Source: Bacteroidales bacterium
Lineage (GTDB): Bacteria; Bacteroidota; Bacteroidia; Bacteroidales; Muribaculaceae
Assembly (NCBI GenBank): GCA_030531495.1
Contig: JAUNNJ010000018.1
Coordinates: 1 to 33,474 of the forward strand
Length of the DNA: 33,474 nucleotides
Direction: 5' to 3'
Positions 8,657 through 15,650 of this stretch are shown here, piece by piece (positions within the stretch are counted from its first letter, which is position 1; every line of letters begins with the position of its first letter). The notes beneath the pieces were generated by a model. That model had not been told where the DNA came from, did no database searches, and was given only the letters and a program-made list of their open reading frames with translations. The translations under genes were made by a program, and so were the position numbers.

Positions 8657-10234
8657 ATGGAAGAACTAACCACCGTAGTTGACTGGTCGCGTGCGCAATT
8701 TGCGCTCACCGCCATATACCATTGGCTTTTCGTGCCACTCACCCTTGGGCTCGGCATAATCATCGCCATTATGGAAACCATCTTTTATCGCAACCGCGAC
8801 GAAAAATGGCTCGCAACCACAAAATTCTGGATGACACTGTTTGGCGTCAACTTTGCCATCGGTGTTGCCACTGGCATTATTCTTGAATTTGAGTTTGGCA
8901 CCAACTGGTCGAACTACAGTTGGTTTGTTGGCGACATATTCGGTGCCCCACTTGCAGTGGAGGGTATCTTGGCATTCTTTATGGAATCCACGTTCATCGC
9001 AGTGATGTTTTTCGGTTGGAACCGCGTTTCGCCCAAGTTCCACCTCACCGCCACATGGCTCACCGCCATCGGCGCCAGCCTCTCCGCATTGTGGATTTTG
9101 GTGGCCAACGCGTGGATGCAGCACCCTGTGGGCTGCACTTTCAACCCCGAAACCATGCGCAACGAAATGACAAGTTTCTGGGCTGTGGTTTCGTCGCCCA
9201 TGGCAGTGAACAAAGTGTTTCATACAGTGGTGAGTGCTTGGACACTCGGTGGGGTGTTTGTAGTGGGCGTATCGGGATGGATGCTCCTTCGCAAACGCAA
9301 CATTGACCACTGCTACCGCAGTCTCAAAGTGGGCGCTTGGGTAGGCTTTGTGGGCATTGTCCTCACCGCCATCTCTGGCGACACGTCGGCAGTGGCTGTA
9401 GCAAAACATCAACCTATGAAACTCGCTGCTATGGAGGGACTTTACGATGGGCAGAACGGTCAGGAAATCGTGGCTTTCGGCATCCTCAACCCAGCAAAAA
9501 CCGTTAGCAACAACGAAGACCCATACTTGATGAAAGTAGCCATTCCTTACGGGCTTTCTATCCTTGCCAACCACGACCCTCAATCGTTTGTGCCAGGCAT
9601 CAACGACATCATCAGCGGCAAAGCGAAAGACCGCGACGGCAATGAAATCAACTCCGTGCCATACACCGAACGCATGGACCGGGGAAAACTTGCAAAAGAG
9701 GCCATCAGCGACCACAATATTGCAGTCAAAAAAGACGATAGGCTTGCCGTGGCAGAAGCCGACAAGGTGCTTGAGGAGAACTTCAAATACTTTGGTTACG
9801 GCTATCTCAACACCCCAGAAGAAGCCGTCCCAAATGTGCCACTCACATTCTACACCTTCCACCTGATGGTGAGCATCGGTGGATATTTAGCAGTGTTCCT
9901 TTTTGTGGCACTCGTGTTTGCCTACAAACGCCAGTGGCTCGAGAAAGCGAAGTGGGCAAAATGGTGGCATTTGCTTGCCATCGTCACAATCCCTCTCACC
10001 TATCTCTGCAGCGCTTGCGGGTGGATTGTGGCAGAAGTGGGCCGCCAACCCTGGACCATTCAAGACCTTATGCCTAATAAAGTGGCAATCAGCGACCTTA
10101 GTGCAGGCTATGTGCAAGTCACCTTCTGGGTGTTTGCAGTCATCTTCACCGCGTTGCTCATTGCTGATGTGAGCATCATCATGAAGCAAATCTCAAAACA
10201 ATCAAAACAGAATCTCAACACCGCAAAACATTGA
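8657..10234 (+). CDS. cydA: Cytochrome bd quinol oxidase subunit I
   Basis: 525 residues, multi-spanning. Haem ligands are visible: the histidine of IYHWLF (about 22), the histidine of VFHTVVSAW (about 189) and the methionine of FHLMVSIGG (about 404). The GWIVAEVGRQPW signature is at about 455-466 and a quinol loop begins after KLAAMEGLYDGQNG. CydA oxidises quinol and carries haems b558, b595 and d; the complex reduces oxygen to water at very low oxygen levels. In anaerobic Bacteroidales it serves nanaerobic growth and oxygen scavenging. The cydB ATG follows 5 bases after the stop codon. Confidence 0.97.
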   Translation: MEELTTVVDWSRAQFALTAIYHWLFVPLTLGLGIIIAIMETIFYRNRDEKWLATTKFWMTLFGVNFAIGVATGIILEFEFGTNWSNYSWFVGDIFGAPLAVEGILAFFMESTFIAVMFFGWNRVSPKFHLTATWLTAIGASLSALWILVANAWMQHPVGCTFNPETMRNEMTSFWAVVSSPMAVNKVFHTVVSAWTLGGVFVVGVSGWMLLRKRNIDHCYRSLKVGAWVGFVGIVLTAISGDTSAVAVAKHQPMKLAAMEGLYDGQNGQEIVAFGILNPAKTVSNNEDPYLMKVAIPYGLSILANHDPQSFVPGINDIISGKAKDRDGNEINSVPYTERMDRGKLAKEAISDHNIAVKKDDRLAVAEADKVLEENFKYFGYGYLNTPEEAVPNVPLTFYTFHLMVSIGGYLAVFLFVALVFAYKRQWLEKAKWAKWWHLLAIVTIPLTYLCSACGWIVAEVGRQPWTIQDLMPNKVAISDLSAGYVQVTFWVFAVIFTALLIADVSIIMKQISKQSKQNLNTAKH

Positions 10235-10239
10235 TAATT

Positions 10240-11361
10240 ATGACAATCGAACTCCTTCAAAACTATTGGTGGCTCATCATTTCATTGCTTGGAGCCCTGC
10301 TGGTGTTTCTCCTTTTTGTGCAAGGCGGACAATCGATGCTTATCGGTGTAAAGAATGCCGACCAACGCTCGCTGATGATTAATTCTCTGGGGCGAAAATG
10401 GGAACTCACGTTCACCACGCTGGTCACTTTCGGCGGTGCATTTTTCGCATCGTTCCCATTGTTCTACTCCACCAGTTTCGGTGGTGCCTATTGGCTGTGG
10501 ATGCTTATCCTTTTCAGTTTCGTGATTCAAGCCATTTCCTACGAATATCGCAGCAAGAAAGGCAATGTGTACGGGACAAAATTCTACGACACACTGCTCT
10601 GTATCAATGGCGTACTTGGCCCCGTTTTACTCGGCGTGGCTGTCGGTAGCATGTTTTTTGGAAACGAATTCTGTGTAACAAAAGCCAAGATTCTCGATGT
10701 GGAAGCCTCCACCATTTCCACTTGGGGACCAAAACACGGCCTTGAAGCCATCATGTGCTGGAAAAATCTGGTATTTGGCGTGATGGTTCTACTCCTTGCA
10801 CGCACTTTGGCATCGCTCTATTTCATCAACAATATCAATGACGAAGGTTTACAAAAAGCACAAAATAAGCTGCTGATTATCAACGGCGGAGCATTTGTCG
10901 TACTTTTCCTTATCACTATCGTTTTAATTCTCACTTCTAATGGTGTGGATACCACCGACGATGCTGTGCAGTGGATTGAATACAAATATTTACACAACTT
11001 CATCGACATGTGGTGGTGCCTAATTGTGCTACTTGCCGGCACTGCTTTGGTGCTATGGGGCATCGGGAAAACCCTGAAAACACAAGCAAAATGGAACAAA
11101 GGCATTTGGCCCGCAGGCATAGGTGTGGTGCTCGTAGTCCTCAGCCTATTCTGGGTGCTCGGCTTCAACAACACTGCTTTCTACCCATCGCTGCTCGACG
11201 CCAACAGTTCGCTCACCATACGCAACAGTTCGTCGAGCCTCTTCACCCTCAAAGTGATGAGCGCAGTATCGCTACTTGTACCATTCGTACTTGCCTATAT
11301 CGCCTATGTGTGGCGAGCAATGGACAGCACGAAAATCTCGTTGAAAGAAATTAGAGATTAG
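10240..11361 (+). CDS. cydB: Cytochrome bd quinol oxidase subunit II
   Basis: 373 residues from the ATG at 10240, with about eight to nine hydrophobic segments. The N-terminal pattern LLGALLVFLLFVQGGQSML is characteristic of CydB. GPKHGLEAIMCWKNLVFGVMV and the C-terminal LKVMSAVSLLVPFVLAYIAYVWRAMD also fit. CydB carries no catalytic haem but is needed to assemble and stabilise the haem-binding subunit I. A TTG nine bases upstream could be read as a start but overlaps the end of cydA. The gene converges on the patatin-like gene 19 bases away; I saw no clear terminator in that gap. Confidence 0.96.
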   Translation: MTIELLQNYWWLIISLLGALLVFLLFVQGGQSMLIGVKNADQRSLMINSLGRKWELTFTTLVTFGGAFFASFPLFYSTSFGGAYWLWMLILFSFVIQAISYEYRSKKGNVYGTKFYDTLLCINGVLGPVLLGVAVGSMFFGNEFCVTKAKILDVEASTISTWGPKHGLEAIMCWKNLVFGVMVLLLARTLASLYFINNINDEGLQKAQNKLLIINGGAFVVLFLITIVLILTSNGVDTTDDAVQWIEYKYLHNFIDMWWCLIVLLAGTALVLWGIGKTLKTQAKWNKGIWPAGIGVVLVVLSLFWVLGFNNTAFYPSLLDANSSLTIRNSSSSLFTLKVMSAVSLLVPFVLAYIAYVWRAMDSTKISLKEIRD

Positions 11362-11380
11362 AAAAGAGGGGCTATTGGGT

Positions 11381-12247
11381 TTATTGGTTGAGGAAATCTT
11401 TCATGGCTGAAAGGTTTGATGTGGCTTGTTCTCTGCCGAGTTGGTGAGTGCGGGCCATCAGTTCGGGGTCGTGACAAGTGTGCCCGATTTCCAATTTTTC
11501 GGCAGGACGAATCACAAAAACATTACCCGCCTTCTCCTGCTGAGCCACATACGCCAATTGGGCATTGTACATCTCGTGGCGCCTGCGCATCACTTCCACC
11601 ATTTTCGGATATTTTCGCAACAGTAGTTTCATGAGCGGCATCATCTTCGTGAGCTTTTTCTCGTAGCCCAAAGGCTGGGTGAGCACCACAATATTCTTTT
11701 CATAGCCTACGCGCTGAAAATACTGAAGCGGAATGCTGTCGGACATGCCGCCGTCGAGCAGACGATAGCCACCCACTTCCACCACATTCGACACCATTGG
11801 CATGGATGCCGACGCACGAATCCACTCCAAGGTCTCGTGAATGTCGTTGTCGCGAAGCAAATGATACACAGGTTCGCCAGTGTCGACATCCGTGCACACC
11901 AAGTGGAAATCCACAGGGCTGGCAAGGAATTTTTCATAATCGAAAACATCATATTCCAGCGGCACCACATGGTAGCAAAACTCCGCATTATATAGGTCGC
12001 CCGTAGTGAACAGCGAATGAATGCCGCCATATCGCTTGTCGTTGGCAAACCGCTGGTTGTAACGCAGTGCGCGACCTATTTGCCCACTGCAATAGTTCAC
12101 ACCAAATGCAGCACCTGCACTCACCCCCACAATGCCGTCGACCTGCACGCCGTTCTCCATCATCACATCAAGAACACCACAAGTGAACATGCCGCGGTAT
12201 GCGCCACCTTCAAGCACAAGCCCATTCTTTTTCTTCGCTTCCATCAT
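11381..12247 (-). CDS. Patatin-like phospholipase family protein
   Basis: 288 residues from ATG 12247. It has the complete patatin catalytic set: the oxyanion-hole motif GGAYRG (14-19), the nucleophile in GVSAG (Ser43) and the dyad aspartate in LLDGG (about 165). Such enzymes hydrolyse acyl esters of lipids; the natural substrate here is unknown. There is no signal peptide, so it is probably cytoplasmic or peripheral to the inner membrane. The start is fixed by an ATGA overlap with the stop codon of the upstream flavoprotein gene, indicating translational coupling. It resembles the YjjU-like branch of the family, with a C-terminal extension of about 100 residues. Confidence 0.88.
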   Translation of the reverse strand: MMEAKKKNGLVLEGGAYRGMFTCGVLDVMMENGVQVDGIVGVSAGAAFGVNYCSGQIGRALRYNQRFANDKRYGGIHSLFTTGDLYNAEFCYHVVPLEYDVFDYEKFLASPVDFHLVCTDVDTGEPVYHLLRDNDIHETLEWIRASASMPMVSNVVEVGGYRLLDGGMSDSIPLQYFQRVGYEKNIVVLTQPLGYEKKLTKMMPLMKLLLRKYPKMVEVMRRRHEMYNAQLAYVAQQEKAGNVFVIRPAEKLEIGHTCHDPELMARTHQLGREQATSNLSAMKDFLNQ

Positions 12248-12732
12248 TTCATATATTTGCATTTGCCACTATAGGTGACCAAATCAATACGAATCACATC
12301 CACCACGGCAAACGAGCGCTCGATGCCCTGCATTGCCTTTTCCAAATGGTCGGCACACAGCTTTTGCACCATCAATGTCAATCCCTTTCGTTTTTCGCTG
12401 TCGTTCAAATGAACATTTGCCACACCGCGCATCACCACACTTTCATATTCAGTGGTGAGCATGGCCGACTGCAACTGCACTTTGCCTACAATGGTGAACG
12501 ACACTCGGGGATGCAATTCCAACGCACGAAGTTTATGGCCTTCTTTGGCACAATGGATATATAGAGCGCTATCGCCATCCCACACAAAGTTGAGCGGAAT
12601 GCCATACGCGCTTTCGCCATCCACATCCACCATCGAGAGCACCCCCCATTCGCTTTCACGAAGCAATTCCTTTGCTCTTTCTTCGCTGAGCAAACGCGCC
12701 TGGCGTCGCACCTGGCTATTGTCGTAAATCAT
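12244..12732 (-). CDS. Pyridoxamine 5'-phosphate oxidase-family flavoprotein (Nim-like)
   Basis: 162 residues with the split-barrel FMN-binding layout of small PPOX-family proteins: LLSEERAKELLRESEWGVLSMVDVDG (about 14-39), YGIPLNFVWDGDSALYIHCAKEGHKL (about 43-68) and VSFTIVG. The histidine in CAKEGHK is at the place of a key residue in NimA-type proteins, which belong to the same family and confer nitroimidazole resistance. Similarity to Nim is at family level only; resistance should not be inferred. The stop overlaps the start of the patatin-like gene by four bases, so the two are probably made together. Confidence 0.82.
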   Translation of the reverse strand: MIYDNSQVRRQARLLSEERAKELLRESEWGVLSMVDVDGESAYGIPLNFVWDGDSALYIHCAKEGHKLRALELHPRVSFTIVGKVQLQSAMLTTEYESVVMRGVANVHLNDSEKRKGLTLMVQKLCADHLEKAMQGIERSFAVVDVIRIDLVTYSGKCKYMK

Positions 12733-12747
12733 AGTTATCGGTATTTG

Positions 12748-12779
12748 AAAAGGGGAAAGAGTTTCCTCAATCCCCTTTT
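12748..12779 (-). terminator. Terminator of pyrE-SRPBCC operon
   Basis: On the minus strand AAAAGGGGA (12779-12771) pairs perfectly with TCCCCTTTT (12756-12748), with a 14-base loop; the 3' arm itself supplies the T-run. It begins 26 bases after the SRPBCC stop codon and separates this operon from the downstream flavoprotein gene. Confidence 0.65.
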
Positions 12780-12805
12780 ATCCATTATCTGCCAATAATA
12801 ATTAA

Positions 12806-13243
12806 TTACAAATCCCTGTAAGGCAAGCGAGCAATCATTTCGCCGAACTTCTTTGCGCCATCTTTGAGTTTGCTGCCCACCATGGCACGAAGCATGATAG
12901 GGAGGTCGAGCTGAAGCGCAGTCATACTTTCAGTGTGCTCTGCATCCACTTCCTTGAGTTCGATTACCAAACCGAATGGCACTGGCGACTGTGCCGCACC
13001 AAACACGATTTTTGAAGGCTCCACCTTCTCCACAATACCCAATTTCAGCGGTCCCATAGGCGATTCAATCACCACGCCGCCGTCCTCAAATTTGAGGTTC
13101 TGGAGATGTGTGCGCGCCTCTTCAGGAAGTTTGTCGATATTGTCTTCCATATGTTTGCGAAACACCTCTGGATTCGACAACTTACTGTAAACGGTGGTAA
13201 TGTCGCAATCAATTATATGTTTGTCACTTTTATATGTTTCCAT
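12806..13243 (-). CDS. SRPBCC-fold protein
   Basis: 145 residues. The pattern, with an N-terminal strand and helix (IDCDITTVYSKLSNPEVFRKHMED), a central series of strands (GVVIESPMGPLKLGIVEKVEPSKIVFGA) and a long C-terminal helix, fits the START/Bet v1-like SRPBCC fold, which encloses a hydrophobic cavity. The ligand is unknown. It starts 10 bases after pyrE and both are on the minus strand; this pairing is found in other Bacteroidales as far as I recall. No membrane segment or signal peptide is visible. A link to pyrimidine synthesis is suggested only by position. Confidence 0.75.
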   Translation of the reverse strand: METYKSDKHIIDCDITTVYSKLSNPEVFRKHMEDNIDKLPEEARTHLQNLKFEDGGVVIESPMGPLKLGIVEKVEPSKIVFGAAQSPVPFGLVIELKEVDAEHTESMTALQLDLPIMLRAMVGSKLKDGAKKFGEMIARLPYRDL

Positions 13244-13253
13244 AATTTTCTTT

Positions 13254-13904
13254 TTAGTCGATATTCACATTGCTTGGAGTCCAGTTTTCAGGGTCTTCAC
13301 GCCAGAGCTGGAGTTGTGCTTCATCACTTGCCTTGATGTAGTTGGTTTGAACTGCCGCCTTAATCATGGCACTGTAGCCGCTCAAAGTCACGAGTTGAAC
13401 GCCAGCCTTTTCAAACGCTTCAGCAGCCTGTGGAAATTCGTAGGTGAAGATAGCCACCATACCCACAACGTCGGCTCCTGCCATACGCAACGCTTCCACA
13501 GCCTTCAAACTGCTCTTGCCGGTTGACACGAGGTCTTCAACCACTACCACCTTTTGACCAGGCTTGATGTTGCCTTCAATCATGTTCTCCAATCCGTGGT
13601 CCTTTGGAGCCGAACGAACATACACCATTGGTTTGCCCAGAGTGTCGGCCACAAGAGCGCCTTGAGCAATAGCACCTGTTGCCACACCTGCTACCAACTC
13701 TGCTTCACCGAAGTTTTCAAGAATCAAACGAGAAAGCTCCACTTTGATAAAGTTGCGAACTTCTGGATACGACAATGTGAGACGATTGTCGGTATAAATT
13801 GGTGAATTCCAACCGCTTGCCCAAGTAAAAGGGCAATCTGGTTGAAGCTTAATAGCACTGATTTTCAACAATTTTTCAGCAAGAAGGATGTCTAACTTTT
13901 TCAT
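13254..13904 (-). CDS. pyrE: Orotate phosphoribosyltransferase
   Basis: 216 residues from MKKLDILL. The PRPP-binding motif VVVVEDLVSTGKS is at about 119-131. The N-terminal part contains FTWASGWNSPIYTDNR (about 26-41), and GVATGAIAQGALVADTLGKPMVYVR follows (about 83-107). The enzyme joins orotate to phosphoribosyl diphosphate to give orotidine 5'-phosphate in pyrimidine synthesis. The start at 13904 is preferred to the one at 13946, whose extra 14 residues overlap the promoter. The gene is divergent from recX and has a recognisable promoter. Confidence 0.95.
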   Translation of the reverse strand: MKKLDILLAEKLLKISAIKLQPDCPFTWASGWNSPIYTDNRLTLSYPEVRNFIKVELSRLILENFGEAELVAGVATGAIAQGALVADTLGKPMVYVRSAPKDHGLENMIEGNIKPGQKVVVVEDLVSTGKSSLKAVEALRMAGADVVGMVAIFTYEFPQAAEAFEKAGVQLVTLSGYSAMIKAAVQTNYIKASDEAQLQLWREDPENWTPSNVNID

Positions 13905-13943
13905 GAATGTATGTTTGATAAAATTGATATTTATATTTCGATA

Positions 13944-13974
13944 CAAATTTACGAATAATATCAGTTACAACAAC
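13944..13974 (-). promoter_or_regulatory. Promoter of pyrE
   Basis: On the minus strand TAAATTTG (13951-13944) is preceded 19 bp upstream by GTTG (13974-13971), close to the Bacteroidetes consensus. The start codon is about 40 bases further downstream. This box supports the shorter pyrE start. Confidence 0.6.
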
Positions 13975-13984
13975 AATAATTCAC

Positions 13985-14015
13985 TTGTTTTTTTGAAACA
14001 GATGCATTAATTTTG
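13985..14015 (+). promoter_or_regulatory. Promoter of recX-comF
   Basis: TTG at 13985-13987 and TAATTTTG at 14008-14015 are 20 bp apart, close to the Bacteroidetes consensus. The recX ATG is 22 bases downstream. The region between pyrE and recX therefore carries two divergent promoters. Confidence 0.55.
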
Positions 14016-14037
14016 TGCAAGTCAAAATATCTGATGT

Positions 14038-14535
14038 ATGCAAAAATCTCCCCGAAAGCCCATTTCCCCCACTGCCGCTTTCAATAAAGCAGCAGCACTC
14101 TGTGCACGCTCGGAGCAGGCAAGCGGCGACATCTACACCAAGATTGTTGGGTGGGGGTTGACCTCCGAGGAAGCCGACGGCGTGATGAAGCAACTGAAAA
14201 GCGAAAACTACCTCAACGACGAGCGCTTTGCCCGCGCCTACTGCCGCGACAAGATGCGATTCAACGGCTGGGGGCGCATAAAAGTGGCTTTTATGCTCAA
14301 AACGAAAGGCATAGGTAAAGACCATATCGAAGCAGCGCTTGCAGATGTCGACGAAACCGAATACTGCGACTCGATTCGCCGCCTGCTTCAAGCAAAAATG
14401 CGTGATGTGAAGAATAAAGAACGAATGCAAGCTCGCGCCTCACTGATGCGATATGCCGCTTCTCGTGGATTCGAGCCCAACGTTTTCTATCCCATTGTCG
14501 ACGAATTGATGGGTGGCTCCGACGACTCTAAATAA
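14038..14535 (+). CDS. recX: Regulatory protein RecX
   Basis: 165 residues, the normal size. It is built of repeated three-helix modules with the typical phrases LTSEEADGVMKQLKSENYLNDERFARAYCRDK (about 40-72) and WGRIKVAFMLKTKGI (about 78-92). RecX binds RecA filaments and limits recombination and SOS activity. Here it is not beside recA, which is usual in Bacteroidetes. The stop codon overlaps the comF start by one base (TAATG), implying coupled translation. Confidence 0.93.
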   Translation: MQKSPRKPISPTAAFNKAAALCARSEQASGDIYTKIVGWGLTSEEADGVMKQLKSENYLNDERFARAYCRDKMRFNGWGRIKVAFMLKTKGIGKDHIEAALADVDETEYCDSIRRLLQAKMRDVKNKERMQARASLMRYAASRGFEPNVFYPIVDELMGGSDDSK

Positions 14536-15239
14536 TGAAACTCTCCGACATACTCCAAGCCACAGCCGACATTTTCATGCCTCGCGTGTGTCCGGTGTGC
14601 GGAAAGGTGCTCGACGGTGCCGAGCGCTACATTTGCCGTAAGTGCCTGATGAATTTGCCTCGCACTGGTTTTGAAGAACTACCGCTCAACAGCATGGTGC
14701 AGCGATTTGCCGGTAAAGTGCCCGTAGAGCGTGCCTCGGCATATTTCTTCTATGAGCGAAATGCTCCTTATTCACAAATTCTTCAAGACATCAAATATCG
14801 CAATGTGCCCTCTATGGGGCGATGGATGGCGAGGCGCTATGCCGAATCCATAGCCGACACTGGTCTTTGGGATGGCATCGACTATCTCATTCCTGTGCCG
14901 CTTCACATCACGAAAATGGCAAAACGCGGCTACAACCAAGCCGACTACATTGCCATGGGAATCAGCGACGCCACTTCCATCCCTATCTACGAGGCCATAG
15001 ATGCAGTGAAGGGACACGAAACACAAACCCACAAATCGGCTTACGAGCGAATGCTCAACACCCAAGGGCTCTACGCCCCCATCCCCGAAGCTGCAGAAAC
15101 GCTTGTCGACAAGCATGTGATGATTATCGACGATGTGATTACCACAGGCGCCACAATGCTCAGTTGTGCTGAATGCATCCGCCACATTCCCGGCATTCGC
15201 ATCTCATTTTTCACACTCGCCGCAGCCCGCCTCACCTAA
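14535..15239 (+). CDS. ComF-family phosphoribosyltransferase-like protein
   Basis: 234 residues. An N-terminal zinc-ribbon (CPVCGKVLDGAERYICRKC, Cys at about 19, 22, 34 and 37) is followed by a phosphoribosyltransferase domain. Its signatures are YLIPVPLHITKMAKRGYNQAD (about 118-138) and the PRPP loop MIIDDVITTGATM (about 196-208). ComF helps take up transforming DNA in competent bacteria, but family members occur widely in Bacteroidetes without a proven competence role. Pairing with recX, a RecA modulator, is compatible with DNA metabolism. Confidence 0.88.
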   Translation: MKLSDILQATADIFMPRVCPVCGKVLDGAERYICRKCLMNLPRTGFEELPLNSMVQRFAGKVPVERASAYFFYERNAPYSQILQDIKYRNVPSMGRWMARRYAESIADTGLWDGIDYLIPVPLHITKMAKRGYNQADYIAMGISDATSIPIYEAIDAVKGHETQTHKSAYERMLNTQGLYAPIPEAAETLVDKHVMIIDDVITTGATMLSCAECIRHIPGIRISFFTLAAARLT

Positions 15240-15280
15240 AAAACTGGCTCAGCCGAAAAACCTCTAAGCGGCAGCGCCAC

Positions 15281-15316
15281 CCTCGGACATTCCGGCAAAT
15301 CCGGTTATTCCGGCCC
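15281..15316. repeat. 9-bp degenerate tandem repeat (4 units)
   Basis: Four units of nine bases begin at 15281, 15290, 15299 and 15308, each of the form (C/T/A)(T)CCGG-NNN with a constant CCGG or TCGG core. The same unit occurs seven times at 28821-28883. The surrounding 15240-15650 gap has no supported gene; beyond this repeat, one hairpin and a promoter it is A+T-rich and featureless. Confidence 0.6.
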
Positions 15317-15364
15317 ACCCAAAAAAACATTGCCCGCCGTTGACTCGTCCACTCCTAAAGGGGG

Positions 15365-15409
15365 AAAAAACAATTAAGGAGCCTGCGCTTCACAGCGTGG
15401 GCTCCTTAA
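15365..15409 (-). terminator. Terminator-like hairpin in the comF/orphan-gene gap
   Basis: TTAAGGAGCC (15374-15383) pairs with GGCTCCTTAA (15400-15409), and CGCT/AGCG pair inside. The T-rich run is on the minus-strand side (TTGTTTTTTCCC), so it would stop transcripts moving leftward, yet no minus-strand gene is visible upstream of it for several kilobases. It may also act as an RNA-stabilising end for the plus-strand recX-comF message. Confidence 0.5.
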
Positions 15410-15588
15410 AATCTACAATCTATAAAAACATATATATCATCAGAAAACTATGTTCTCTATTTGATACCCCAAATATATATCGTAAATTTCACATTTCCAA
15501 ATATTTTTACCACATTTTTTAGAAAACTCTAAAAATAATTGCATTTGTAGGAAAACATTCAACAAATATGCGAAAAACCTTTTTGGCA

Positions 15589-15620
15589 TTGAGTTTTTAT
15601 ACACCTCTATACTATTTTTG
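15589..15620 (+). promoter_or_regulatory. Promoter of the phage-structural-like gene
   Basis: TTG at 15589-15591 and TATTTTTG at 15613-15620 form a Bacteroidetes-type promoter with a 21-bp spacer. The start codon at 15651 follows after about 25 bases of leader. Confidence 0.5.
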
Positions 15621-15650
15621 ACACACTTATAATTTAAACATTTCCAAACT

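Noticed and set aside
8666-9862. 398-residue open frame antisense to cydA
   Set aside because: It mirrors a clear cydA frame, has His/Val/Cys-rich composition without any domain, and is an artefact of codon bias. Similar long antisense frames at 18844-19839, 23611-24483, 20388-21182 and 4885-5616 were rejected for the same reason.
15340-15522. 60-residue frame in the comF/orphan-gene gap
   Set aside because: It runs through the hairpin and A+T-rich sequence, with biased composition and no similarity or promoter.
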